A stretch of DNA of 26,141 bases from Sphaerosporella brunnea. Lineage: Eukaryota; Ascomycota; Pezizomycetes; Pezizales; Pyronemataceae. The notes below the pieces were generated by a model. It was not told the DNA's origin, searched no databases, and saw only the letters and a list, made by a program, of their open reading frames with translations. Position numbers and translations under genes: made by a program. Of this stretch, positions 1 to 9,691 are shown piece by piece. Each line of letters opens with the position of its first letter. The first letter of the stretch is position 1. Location: NCBI GenBank assembly GCA_008704415.1, contig VXIS01000482.1:1-26141 (forward strand), written 5' to 3'.

Positions 1-480
1 GGTACTAACTTTTGTATGGTCTAGTAGCAAACAGATGGTCTCCATGGACTGCTTTCCTCGTCGACGTAGCTCCAGGAAAAGGTAATTCGGCTCGGGGGGT
101 AACCGCTCGTATTCGAAGAGCCGCAGCAAGTCATATACTGGCCGTGATTCTCTCGCAAATCTAGTGATTGATTTTCGTGAGCAATTGGTTCGTGTCGCGA
201 CCATTGCGGAGGAAGTCGGGGTTGAACAATTCCTCGCTGCAGTCCGAGACATACCTTGATGGAGCATCCTCGAGCTCATTAGGATCGGCTGTGATAATGA
301 AATCTCCCTAGCCTTGGTGCAGAGGAAGCGAATCTCCCGATTCCATGCAGTTTGAACCTGCTTTCCTGGCGACTGCCGCGGAACCTCCAACATATCTGTC
401 GATGATGGAATCGAGATCGGGACGTCCGTCTGGGTCTGCTGGCGGGGAAGTTGTCCTCGAAGGTGGATAGAAATAGGCGA
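1..480 (-). pseudogene. Serine/threonine protein phosphatase 1 catalytic subunit, 5' part, indel-riddled
   Basis: Read on the minus strand, short peptides match the N-terminal third of PP1 catalytic subunits (Glc7 family) in the right order: DLDSIID (near 398-418), then [10 protein letters not shown], then after an intron [14 protein letters not shown] and [12 protein letters not shown] near the left edge. PP1 is a metal-dependent Ser/Thr phosphatase that works with many regulatory subunits in nucleus and cytoplasm. The peptides are very well conserved but lie in different frames. One- or two-base insertions and deletions recur every 10-20 bases, and one removes the metal-binding GDxxDRG motif between NYLFL and GKQS. 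No ATG is found in frame; the true start may lie in an upstream exon. The gene runs off the window. The intron argues against a processed copy, leaving a decayed gene or poor sequence at a contig end. Family assignment is firm; its status is not. Confidence 0.75.
161..254 (-). other. Retained spliceosomal intron in the PP1 fragment
   Basis: Minus-strand donor GTATGT starts at 254 and acceptor CACTAG ends at 161, giving 94 nt. The split falls between the codons for Lys and Ile of the PP1 segment that precedes the conserved GDIHG region. Exon text on both sides matches PP1 although the frame is damaged by indels. Confidence 0.6.
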
Positions 481-1843
481 GGGAGTAAGGAGAAGGAAAA
501 GTTTATCGGGCGTGGTTGTGAGCGTGTGGTTTACAGCGAGTAGATCTGTTCCGTCATGCGCAATCAGTTAGAGTGCAACCGCCTCGAACGTCCCCATATC
601 CCCATCCTCTAAAAAAAGTCGTACCGGAATTTTTGTGATCTAGTTCCTCTGCAAAATGTAACTATTGCCTGGGCCTCGCTTTATCTTAACCTGACGGTAT
701 TTTGTGTGTGTGATCTTCGTGAGATCGCACAAGACAAGTGAATGAAATGTGAAAACGGAAACACAGCGTGATTTATAGTAGGTATGGGAATGAAATTACC
801 CAGTAAGGTGATGCATTCTTTCAATTAAATAAGGTTGATTATTGATATCGATATCCGTCCCAAGAGCGTGATGTAGAGCGAGGTTTCGCTTTGACCCTGT
901 CGACGTACTAACGAGCAAGGATTTGACTTTGTTCTGTTTGTTGGAAACAGCGGGGTGGCTTTTTGATTATTGGCAGTGTTCGTAGTAGGTCGAAGGACTG
1001 ACGTTAAAAAGGGACGATCGACATTAAAGCGAACTTTTTAGGGGGGGGGGGGGGGATCCCGCTGCTTTATTTATGTTTTGGCGAGTAGCAAAATGCAGTG
1101 CCGTTTTGAATTCGATGACCCAAATATGCAGTAGCAGGCAAAGCTGGCGGACAGATAACAGTAGCAGTTGTGATTCCGACGAGTGTTGTTTGCGGATCGA
1201 AGGAGTGATGTAGCAGACGGTTCGCTGCAGCAGTGTGAAAGGATGTTTTAAGCAAGATTTCTTGAATGGCGACTAGCGACCAAGAATCGCGAAAACAACA
1301 CGCAGGAGGCAGAGGGGTAAAAGGTGGTTTGCGGTGTTTGTGGGGTTGGTGGGTTGGGTAGGTTTGATGTGAGGTAAGTGAGGTAATGGTGATTGGAAAA
1401 GGGATACGCATGGGTCGGATGGCGGGAAGTAAGATGTCGTCCGACTAGTAGAATAGAAGGGGTAAAATGAGTTCGGTCTGTCTCTCGACAGCGGCGAGGA
1501 ACCACGTGATGGTTCGGTGTTGAAGGGGGGGGGGGAGGGTTTTGTGGGCTTCTAAAGGCTCAATCGCGCCGCGCGGTGGCAAGCATTTGTCGGCACGCCG
1601 CGGGGGTCATCAACCAGGCTGGTGATTGGTACAAGTTTCCGGACAAAGGCGCTGGACCTGGCTCAGGGGGTGAGAGTACCGGGTTTCAGCTGCGCCGCGC
1701 GGGAAAGCCCGTTTGTGCTTAGCGATGGGCATCTGTGGTTCTTTAAACAGCAATTCATCGTCGTTTCGATCACTTACACGAGGAAGGTATGTGGCACTGC
1801 TTGAACCATTGCTGATATATTTTATATCGGCATATGTGATAAT
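481..1843. other. Stretch without a supported gene; G homopolymers
   Basis: No open frame here has recognisable protein character. The minus-strand frames at 1067-1505 are short and low-complexity. Two long G runs stand out, 15 G at 1041-1055 and 11 G at 1525-1535, both places where length errors are likely. It may contain the promoter of the minus-strand phosphatase gene, but I see no clear TATA element. Confidence 0.5.
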
Positions 1844-1924
1844 CATATGTCCAGCATACCACCCCAAAACCTGCCAAAAGGGCAGGATACAACCTAATTT
1901 TCGAGTTGTCCAGGATACCACAAC
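1844..1924 (-). repeat. Left arm of an 81-bp inverted repeat
   Basis: The reverse complement of 1844-1924 aligns without gaps to 3319-3399, with about 12 mismatches in 81 by eye. The outer ends read CATATGTCCAGCATACCACC on both arms. Each arm holds three spaced copies of a GTGGTATSCTG-like submotif. Similarity continues outward after a small gap (CCGAT followed by an AT-rich tract), so the true edge may lie near 1815. Confidence 0.7.
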
Positions 1925-2403
1925 ATGAGCGCTCACCCATTCCGTGAACGTCAACTCCAGTTGAATGTAGAACCTCCTCCACCCCATTGCCGCATCGCGG
2001 GGTCGAGGTGGCCGCAGACAGGGTCGTAGCCGATCTAACAATCAAGGCGGCATGCTGCATAGAGGGCGTTTCGACGCTTGGCCGACAGAAGACACTGTGC
2101 ATCAACCGCGATAACATTCCAAGAAGGCGCTTCGCTGAAATGCGATACTCCCAATCATATCGGAGTGAATGAACTCACTTCCCCCGACAAGAATCGCATC
2201 TACAGCAACCGTTTTATATGCACAGGGTTAGTCTTCAGGATCAGGCAGCTTTTGTAGTAGTTAGCATAGTGTAAATTAGAGGAGCTCGGGTCCTTGCAAC
2301 CCTCGTGATTGCTATGGGTTTATATCGTGCGGTTACCTGCTGCCGATGGAGCGCTCCAGTCCAGTGCTCATCAATATTCGCCATTCGGTATCGGTAAAGA
2401 TCT

Positions 2404-2685
2404 TGTTTTTTTATTGTCGTGCGCTCATCAAACGATAACAAGCCCCACAAAAGTTAATAAATGTGTTGGTATAGCAAAAGATCAACCAGCGCCCGAGGAC
2501 CATCCGGGTAAGTAACGGAGTCTCTACGCTGTGGGATCGATCCCCAAGCTTGCTAGGCTTGTAACCCCGTGGAAGTCGGGTAACTACCGATGAACCTACC
2601 GATTTCACCGGGAATTGAACCGTCATCCTTCTGCGCTCAGGACTTGTTTCTTATGGGGAGCGTCCCTCCAACTACACCACGAGCA
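2404..2685 (-). repeat. Possible tRNA-derived SINE
   Basis: On the minus strand a tRNA-like head starts near 2685. An A-box-like TGGTGTAGTTGG (2668-2679) is followed at tRNA spacing by a B-box-like GGTTCAATTCC (2611-2621). These are the two internal RNA polymerase III promoter elements. The head does not fold into a clean cloverleaf (the T stem is mispaired), so I do not call a functional tRNA. About 200 bases further the minus strand reads AATAAAAAAAC (the T run at 2406-2412), which would fit a SINE tail. I could not find target duplications. The interval lies between the arms of the 81-bp inverted repeat. Alternatives: a decayed tRNA gene or chance. Confidence 0.35.
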
Positions 2686-3318
2686 TCCGGGCTGAAATTG
2701 TGTCGGTTAAGAAGATGATCTGCGACTGCACTTTAAATATGCTTCAGCAGCAGCAAGTCCTGGGTAACCGCGCCTGAGATGCAGCCGACTTGGATGCAGT
2801 AAGCTCAGATGCAGCGGGTTCGAACCTTCTGAGCGTGACAGTCTAAAGCAACGTGCTGGAGGAAGGGGAGTTGTTCAGCACTTTTCAGGACTTCAAGGCG
2901 AGAATCCGCCCGCACCGCCGGGCTGCCGTCGCAGGATTTGGTGTGCGCTTCGAACGGTGAGACCGGATGAAGAAATTTGTCGTCTGCCGAACCTCAAACG
3001 AGTGCGACTTCAAAGTTCACCTATGTTGGAAGCCGCTGCTTGAAAAAGTTCGAGTTACAAATGTTATCGCAACACACACGTTGCGCGTGCGGACCGCGCA
3101 ATCGTCCTCAATTCAGTCAGCCAGCACTCGTTTTTGAAGACATCCGTACCGATGCGCCTGTCAGGCCACCGAGACCATCACACATGAGCAGATACAAGAA
3201 GCGGTCCAGATGCAGTTGAGCATGACAATGAAGGAACGCGCAGAGTATAAGGTGCAGAAGGCTCTTCGTGGCTAACAATGGAAACCACCAGTACTACTGT
3301 ATCTTACTCTCCCCTTTT

Positions 3319-3399
3319 GTTGTGGTATCCTGCACAACTCAAACGTTCGGTGGTATGCTGCTCTTTGCACAGGTTTCGGGGTGGTATGCTGGACATATG
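3319..3399 (+). repeat. Right arm of the 81-bp inverted repeat
   Basis: Partner of 1844-1924 in opposite orientation. The pair bounds 1556 bp and could be the inverted termini of a degraded DNA transposon, or two inverted copies of a dispersed repeat. In one frame the arms encode similar peptides (VVVSxTT ... QVxGWYAGHM), so the repeat may descend from coding sequence. No target duplication was identified. Confidence 0.7.
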
Positions 3400-6300
3400 C
3401 CGATTTTATATTTCTGGCTCACGTGCACTACTACAGATCAACAGTGTGTTACTATGCAGCTCTAAGACCACTTTGAGACGCATATGCGCAAACTGCTCCT
3501 CGTCATGAAATTACCCAACAACGTCCTGAAACTTCACAGCCGGTGGTAAACCACCCAGGCCGTCAGAGTACTCCACCACGAATTAGAGGAAAAGCCAATC
3601 AAAAGACATAAGGTGACAACCCAACACAAAATCCCTTGGCTGCACGTACATTATCTCCGCGTGCGACAATTAGTGAGTTTTCCTTTCCAATATTATTCCT
3701 CCCCTGTTCCCGCGTTCGTGCCAATCCCAGTGCTGCCGCTCGTCCAGTACATTCTGTACAGTACAGTTCCCATCCGGCGCTATCACAGTCAAGTACTGCT
3801 TTTATCCGGATTCTTCCTGTGTGGTGGTATTCCTGTCCGCGCACTGATCGCATCATTCGTGTACTGCGTTTTACACCAATACACCCCTCACAGACCGAAC
3901 CTTCTTACATACACCCCAACAGAGTTGTTCCCCGTGCTCGTCTTCCAACACCTTCACAACCGTGCAGCGACATTCGCCGGTACAAAACTCCTGGGGGCGC
4001 TCACTGAATGGCTAGCATTGACTGGTCGGGACCTGACATCTTCCCGGGCCACTCAACCACACTGGATGAGTAAGCTGGAGTCGGCTCCTGTGGCAGCGCC
4101 AGCCCAGCGTCCCCTCCGGTGCAAGGGGCATGTTCTGCTCGCGATCCGGCTGCAACTGGCCCTGCATGCCGACAAGGACATGCCCATATTGACTTCTTCA
4201 CCTATACACCAGGTGACCGCGATTCCATGCCGGACTAATCCCACGTGATGGTATTTACACCCTTGGGCGCAAGGGCTGTGGCAATTGTGGACCGCGTGGA
4301 GGGCCGTGAGGCTCTGCTACATGAGGCTGCTTTCCACCACAATACACCACGTGCCATCCATTCCTCAAACATGACCAAGGCATCATGGTTCGCCGCTTGC
4401 ATGCTCTCTCCCCCGCAGAAAGGATGTCTGTACAGCTCCACATCTGTCCGCAAAACTCGGTTTCACTTCTCATTCTTTTGACCAACGCGCCACGATCGGC
4501 AGGTTTGCAATCGCCGCTAGGCGATGATCGTCACGCGCTGCAAGACCGATATGGAACTTGGAATCCTCCAGGTCGGTGCTGCGTACAGGTCAAATCGCGT
4601 ACCGCAAGTTGTGCACCACATGCTGTCGTAGTACTCCCCGGCAGCAACAGGTCCGCCGACGCCACCTCTCACTGCCGAATCCGCAAAAGAGGTGTGCCAA
4701 ACGCCAATGCACCATCATGACGGCGTTATGCAACGTCGATTGAGGCTATGCATGTACCAGCAGAGTTTAACGATAACCAGGTTGCGGACGGCAAGGCGTC
4801 AGGACAGTGTGATGCCGCAGAAAGGTGTGCCGACAGCGGTGAAAGCGCCGTGCAACGTAGTACGTATGCAGCCAACTGGTGTTGAAATTTGGGTGGTCGC
4901 AGATGGCCTCGGAGATCGGATTAATATGGGGTGGACAACACAGTTTGGCGGTACGGCGCTGGGTCTGCGATGACCGCTTGCAGTTTCATACAGACAATAG
5001 ACGTGAGCACAAATAAACAAGGCAAAAACAGGCGTTAAAAACGCGAACTAAACAATACCCTCACGTATGTAGGAGTCAAACCTACGTGCTGAAAACAGAA
5101 ACCGCCCCGGAAGTGGGCACCAATAGTAATACACAGAAACACTACAAACAGCAGCGGTATATGACAGGCCGAGTCCGAATCCGAACAGTACCAGATTGCA
5201 AGGGAATGCTACAGCAAGGCCGGCAGGACTCGGCGTGGACTGTACGCCGAACATATACAGTTCAAGCGAGAGACCAACATGGTGCTCGAAAATCGTCATA
5301 TTTCGTTTCCGAATGGCATTCGCTTGAGTGCTCATATGCCCAGCTCGGTGACTTTTCACCGCTTTCCAGCATTATGAGTGCTGAGTGCTGGGCAGTGAGA
5401 CAACACAAAGGGTCTCTGGGCTCGGAACGTGCGAGCTGGCATCCACGTGACTGACGGCGTTCGCGAGCGGCTATTCTACACCGGGCGTGTCCGTTGCCCT
5501 CGATGCCCAGGCGCCGTGTCGATTTCCCAGCCGTCAGTGGTTCCCGAATTAGGCGGAACCGGAGGTAACCAACCAGCGTGGCGTTTGCACGGCCCGAGCT
5601 GGTGCCGGACTTTTGCAAATCACCGCCCGCCATCGTGGCGATATTCAAGAAAATGGCCACCCGCTGCATCCGTCAGCGGCTTTGGCGTGTCCCTATACAT
5701 TGCATCCGGCAACCTGTGCATCCCCGGCGCCGACTGCAAGACGAAATCGAGCGATCAAGGAATCCTATGATGCCGATGCCGATAAGCTGCGACAACGGCT
5801 CCATCGATGACCGGTTCGGATTGCCGCAGTGCGATGAAAATAATCGAGATTTGGTTGCGCCAATGCTCGTAGTTTTCGTGTCCGCCAGTGTCATTCCGCT
5901 GCCAGTCGGGGCGCAGGTCAAGAGATCTACCGGCGCTCCCTCCGGCACACCCTGTATCTGGGACGAATAAACACACCGCGCGCTCGCTCGCCTGCAAAGA
6001 AAATGGCTCCAAAACGCACCCCACGCACCGCCTGTACAACTGCCTTTGTACATATGTCTGCAAGGTTGTTTTTGCCGTTGATGTGGATGATCGTAAGTTG
6101 TCCAGTGTCTCAAGCCATTGTCTCGCCGGACGTTACCTCGCCAAAAAAAGCAATCTAGTCGGTGGAAGCTCTTGAAACCATCATTCTCACCGCTCACCGA
6201 CCCTCCTTCACGCGCATCTCAACCTTGTCTAAAGCTTGGCGATTCCTGCGCAGAGCGGGTCAAAAGGAAGCAATATCCGCGTGCGTATGCAAGGCGATAT

Positions 6301-6951
6301 GCGACAGTATACTTACATTTTGAAGAAATTGTACTTTCCGCTTTGAGAGAACATTTTAAACACTGTGCTTACCGATTCGAAGAGGTTACCCCGAATGTGG
6401 CGGCGTCCGCTGAGGTAGTTTCTGCACGTAGCCGCCAAGGCCCCCAAGGCAATTGCCTCATGCTTCTACCAGCTGAGACTGAACAAGGCGCTGACTGCCC
6501 CCTACCTGCTCTGGACAGGGCGGCGGACGGACGACCACTGCTGGTGGTGCGGAAAGGGCGCCGCACACGCTCGCAGCCACCTCGTCAAATTTTGTAGGAG
6601 ATGGAAAATGGAGCAAATGGTGCTATGGAAAGCGGTGAAGGACGCCACTATGGACGGTGGGAGAGTGAAACGCTGGCCCTCCACTTCGGTGGTCGCGGTG
6701 CGGGCGGATGACAGGTGCACGGAGGCAGTTTTGGGTTTCTTTCGTGCTACAACGATTGGCTGCTGGCAGCTGGCCCAATGGGGACGCCATGTAACGATCA
6801 TTTCCTTTTTCTCGTTCCTTCTCTTTCCATCTCTTTCCTTCTCATTGGTGCGCTTCTCTACCTGGTGCGATTTCCTTTGTCCTTTTCCTTAGAAACGCCG
6901 CAGGACTCGGTAGCGGGTCTCTTATGGCCCGGGGGGTAGCATAGTGCTTTC
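3400..6951. other. Long stretch without a supported gene
   Basis: Several open frames of 60-210 codons exist (for example 3613-4248 plus and 5673-6197 minus). Many lack an ATG, none has a recognisable domain, and overlapping frames are equally long, as expected by chance in GC-rich DNA. One short minus-strand patch at 5889-5914 encodes CAPTGSGMT within a helicase-like context and might be a helicase relic. I see no RNA gene or terminal-repeat element here. Confidence 0.5.
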
Positions 6952-7960
6952 TTATCTATGTTTCATGGCCGCAAGTGGCCGAATACAATATGATCCAAAC
7001 AAAACAAGAAAAGGTGCCAGACGGGCATTGTAGACCTTTGCTCGGTACAAAAGACATTGCCCTAGATCCGACGTCCACCTCCAATTCCTACCATCTTTCC
7101 GGTCTCCACCATCCTTTCGCTCTCCACCATCCGCCAGTTTCTGACACAGGTGCTGACAGTCCGAGACAACAGTTTCCATCTCCTCCAGCAGCTTTGGGCT
7201 CAGGTTGACGTGGAGCTTTAGAAACAGAGCCTTCGCACGCTCTTGGCGGTCTGGGTCTTTGTCTCTCAGCTCGGCGTTTAGCGCTTGCATCGCAGCGTTC
7301 ACATTTCCACCAAGATCCACCGACAGCTGCTCGCGCAGGACATCCTTGTTGTCCGCTGCCCACCTGGCCACTGGCTGACACTTGAAAATGAGCTGACGGA
7401 GCATCTTCCATAGATGCTCCTGTGGCAGGAATGTGAATTCGCCGAGAAAGCTTGCACTCACGGTGAAGACCATGTGTCTCCGCCCGGCAGAAATCCACAG
7501 GGTCTTGTGCTCGGTCGATGAGAGCTTTGCAATGTAGCGGTTTTCAAGCTCTTCCACAAGCGACAGAAACCATTCGCAATTGGGAGAGGTGAGGCTGAAG
7601 TCCTGCTCCCGCTCACCAGCCACAGACCGCGCCACCCATGTGTTGTACCATGCTCTCTCCCGGGCTTCCACGCTGTTTGGTTCAGACGCTCGTGGCTCAG
7701 GTTTGAACGGCAGAATGATCTTCTGCCCAGACAGAGGAAGGCACAAAGCATCACACCCGGAATCAAGATGGTTATCGTTGATGCAGCTGATGCTAAATTT
7801 GGGTGTGATGTTGACCTCGAACGGTCTTTCGACACCCATCTTCTGGAGTGCGGGCGGTACTGTGAGCTGGTACTTCGACAACATGTTTGTCGGCGCCTTG
7901 AAGGCAAGCCTTCTGAGCGTAGCCTCAGGAAGGTGTCTGCACCCGTCAGCCATCTGCTGG
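6952..7960 (-). pseudogene. 3' part of host gene split by the retrotransposon; unknown function
   Basis: An open minus-strand frame runs from the insertion point to a stop at 6952-6954; 333 codons follow its first ATG (7953-7951). Read across the target site, with the element and one ACAAG copy removed, it is exactly in frame with the piece at 15808-16236. That ATG is therefore an internal methionine of the original protein. I do not recognise the family. The product looks soluble, with alternating charged and aromatic stretches, no signal peptide and no membrane segment. Near the end is a short repeat of the form GGERKDGGDRKDG, after which the sequence looks less protein-like, so the true C-terminus may be changed by an unseen intron. 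The element lies antisense to the gene, so its promoter cannot drive this fragment. Confidence 0.6.
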
Positions 7961-7965
7961 ACAAG
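7961..7965. repeat. Target-site duplication ACAAG, left copy
   Basis: ACAAG directly precedes the left LTR and recurs directly after the right LTR at 15803-15807. A 5-bp duplication is usual for Ty3/gypsy integrases. Confidence 0.93.
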
Positions 7966-8255
7966 TGTAAGATTATTACACTTACTATGGTTTCTTTCTT
8001 ACGTATTTCCTTACTAAGATATAAAACTATAAGGCAGTAACGATGGTATGATAACAGCATTCTACGAGTTTCCATTACTTTCTTTACTATGTTTTATCAC
8101 CATGTTTCTAGCACTTTCTAGCCCCTTCGATGCTACGTCACTTTGGAATCTTCTAGTTTCCACAAGGCAGACTTGCAGGTCTTCTAGACCATTCTTTCCT
8201 TAGTTTCGAATTTGCCACCAGATTGTTATCACATGATGTACTCAGCATCGTTGGC

Positions 8256-8263
8256 TATAAAAG
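8256..8263 (+). promoter_or_regulatory. TATA box of the 5' LTR
   Basis: TATAAAAG in the middle of the LTR. A start site about 25-35 bases downstream would begin the R region near 8285-8295. The same motif occurs at 15581-15588 in the 3' LTR, where it could drive rightward transcription antisense to the host gene. It is GATAAAAG in the old solo LTR. Confidence 0.7.
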
Positions 8264-8344
8264 CTACGAGCTTTTCCTACATTCATTCTTTTCTCTTCTT
8301 TCGATACGGCCTTTCGAGCAGCCCAGATTGTATCGACTATCATC

Positions 8345-8350
8345 AATAAA
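8345..8350 (+). promoter_or_regulatory. Polyadenylation signal AATAAA in the 5' LTR
   Basis: AATAAA about 85 bases after the TATA box. The copy in the 3' LTR (15670-15675) would end the genomic transcript. The motif is lost in the solo LTR. Confidence 0.55.
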
Positions 8351-8477
8351 TACTGAGTTGATCAGTGACCTGAGTGCGAGTATTCTCTTGGTATTTATCA
8401 AGTCAGATACACAAACGGTTCTGAGTTTATTTGCATCTGTGAAATAGCGGATCTTATAAGCTCACGAAAAGGTTACA

Positions 8478-8881
8478 TTTTTTTCACTCCGACCAGTATC
8501 TTTTCTCTCTACCCAACCTACAATCTTTGATCCTCAGACCAGACTGATCACCTGGTTCTCCCCTACTCGAAGCCGCCCTGCTGGCCAGGAAATTTCCGAA
8601 TTTACGACATATCGATATCACGAACCAAGACACAACCACAAGTACGACTCACTTTAAGCACGACGAGCACAACAATACATTTTCGAGTCGTTAAGACAAT
8701 CCTAGGAACGACAAGCGTCAACAAGGCCTTAGTTAACCGGCAGAGGTATCAGCAGTCCCGGGTTAAGCTTTAAGACGAATAGTTAGATCGATCAGGAGAC
8801 AGCCCTGCACGATTCTATTCAAGAGCTCTCGACGCGAGCTATACAGACAACAATTCCTCGACAGCATTCCCGAGTGCATAG
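8478..8881 (+). other. Retrotransposon leader; no ATG and no standard primer-binding site
   Basis: Starts with seven T immediately after the LTR instead of the TGG expected of a tRNA-primed element. The first TGG-led candidate, TGGTTCTCCCCTACTCGAA at 8553-8571, lies about 75 bases in; its complement ends in CCA and contains TTCGA, but it is unusually far from the LTR. I found no clear complement to the presumed RNA 5' end that would show self-priming. The leader has no ATG in any frame and ends at an in-frame TAG (8879-8881) that bounds the Gag-frame extension. Confidence 0.6.
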
Positions 8882-9691
8882 GCCTCAGGGAAGTGCACAA
8901 CACCCATCACCACGGAGCAACCAACAGCAACAAGAAGGAGCCAACGCCTTAATCCAGAAATACCCACAGAAGAGGTCATTCAAGCGCTCCACGACGAAGC
9001 AGAGGAACAGAGACAACAACCAAAGAAGAGAGGCAGACCACGAAAGAAGCAACCAGAGGAAACCGAAGCCTCTCAATCAGCCCACTCAGAATCAGAAGCC
9101 GAATCAGAAGTCTCCGAGACCAGTACCAATCGACCACCAATTACACAGATTTTTAAATCGGAACACGAAGCACGCAAGCGTCTACAGGACCTTCAGGACC
9201 ACATAAAAGTTGTCCTTGATTGGATTCCCAAAAGTACTGGATCAGACCAGCTCTATAACTACGAACTCCTCATTGAGAGCAACACCGAATTTAACCAACT
9301 TGAGAAGGAGCTTCACAATTTTCGATTGGAACAATTCACTCCACGATTCGAAAAGCTTGAGCAAGAGATACAGCAAGCTACGACCGAAGAAACCAAAGAA
9401 CGAGCCAAAGGTTTACTTCAGACTTGGCAACGCCTATACGAAGAAGGAAGATTCAAATCAGACTCGGCTCTAACAGCATCAACAAACAAAGCCATCCAAG
9501 ACTACCTGGACTTAACAAGGCAAACAACTCCTCCACCACACGAGGTCAGAGACACTAGCCACGAAGAAACTCCAAGACCACCAGGAGGATTTGAAGAAGA
9601 CGAATCCAGCTCAGAAGAAGAAAATCCAAAACCACAGTCTCCAAGGAAACAACTTTTCAGGCCCAGAATCGAAGTCCAAGCAACCACCGCC
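8882..9691 (+). CDS. ATG-less N-terminal extension of Gag (candidate non-AUG-initiated)
   Basis: 270 codons open from just after the TAG at 8879 and continuous with Gag, with no methionine codon in this frame and no ATG in the other frames. It looks like protein: a Gln/Glu-rich start, KKRGRPRKK at 9023-9049 (an AT-hook-like GRP core in basic residues, also a plausible nuclear localisation signal), an acidic Ser/Glu segment, a predicted helical or coiled-coil stretch (near 9160-9450), and a second acidic Pro/Ser/Glu tract before 9692. The best start candidate is ACG at 8912-8914 (A at -3, G at +4), giving 260 extra residues. Alternatives: a spliced leader supplying an ATG, or an untranslated leader in which ATGs are selected against. 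Coding is inferred from composition and frame continuity. Confidence 0.55.

Larger units (their letters stand above)
7966..8477 (+). repeat. 5' LTR
   Basis: 512 bp, starting TGTAAGATT and ending GGTTACA, with a 5-bp terminal inverted repeat TGTAA/TTACA. It matches 15291-15802 with no difference that I could find. It carries the TATA box and polyadenylation signal annotated separately. Confidence 0.95.

Noticed and set aside
2600..2685. Functional tRNA gene
   Set aside because: A- and B-box-like elements exist, but the T stem is mispaired and no acceptor pairing or clear anticodon stem could be drawn.
3613..4248. Plus-strand open frame of about 211 codons
   Set aside because: It begins at a GTG rather than ATG, has no recognisable domain, and is matched by overlapping frames on both strands. 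Chance in GC-rich DNA is the simpler reading.
8223..8447. Open frame inside both LTRs (also 15548-15772)
   Set aside because: It lies across the LTR promoter and R region and is duplicated only because the LTR is. The solo LTR does not preserve it.
8874..9206. 110-codon Gln/Arg/Pro-rich frame upstream of Gag
   Set aside because: It begins at GTG and ends before Gag. The frame continuous with Gag over the same bases has more natural protein composition, so this is a shadow.
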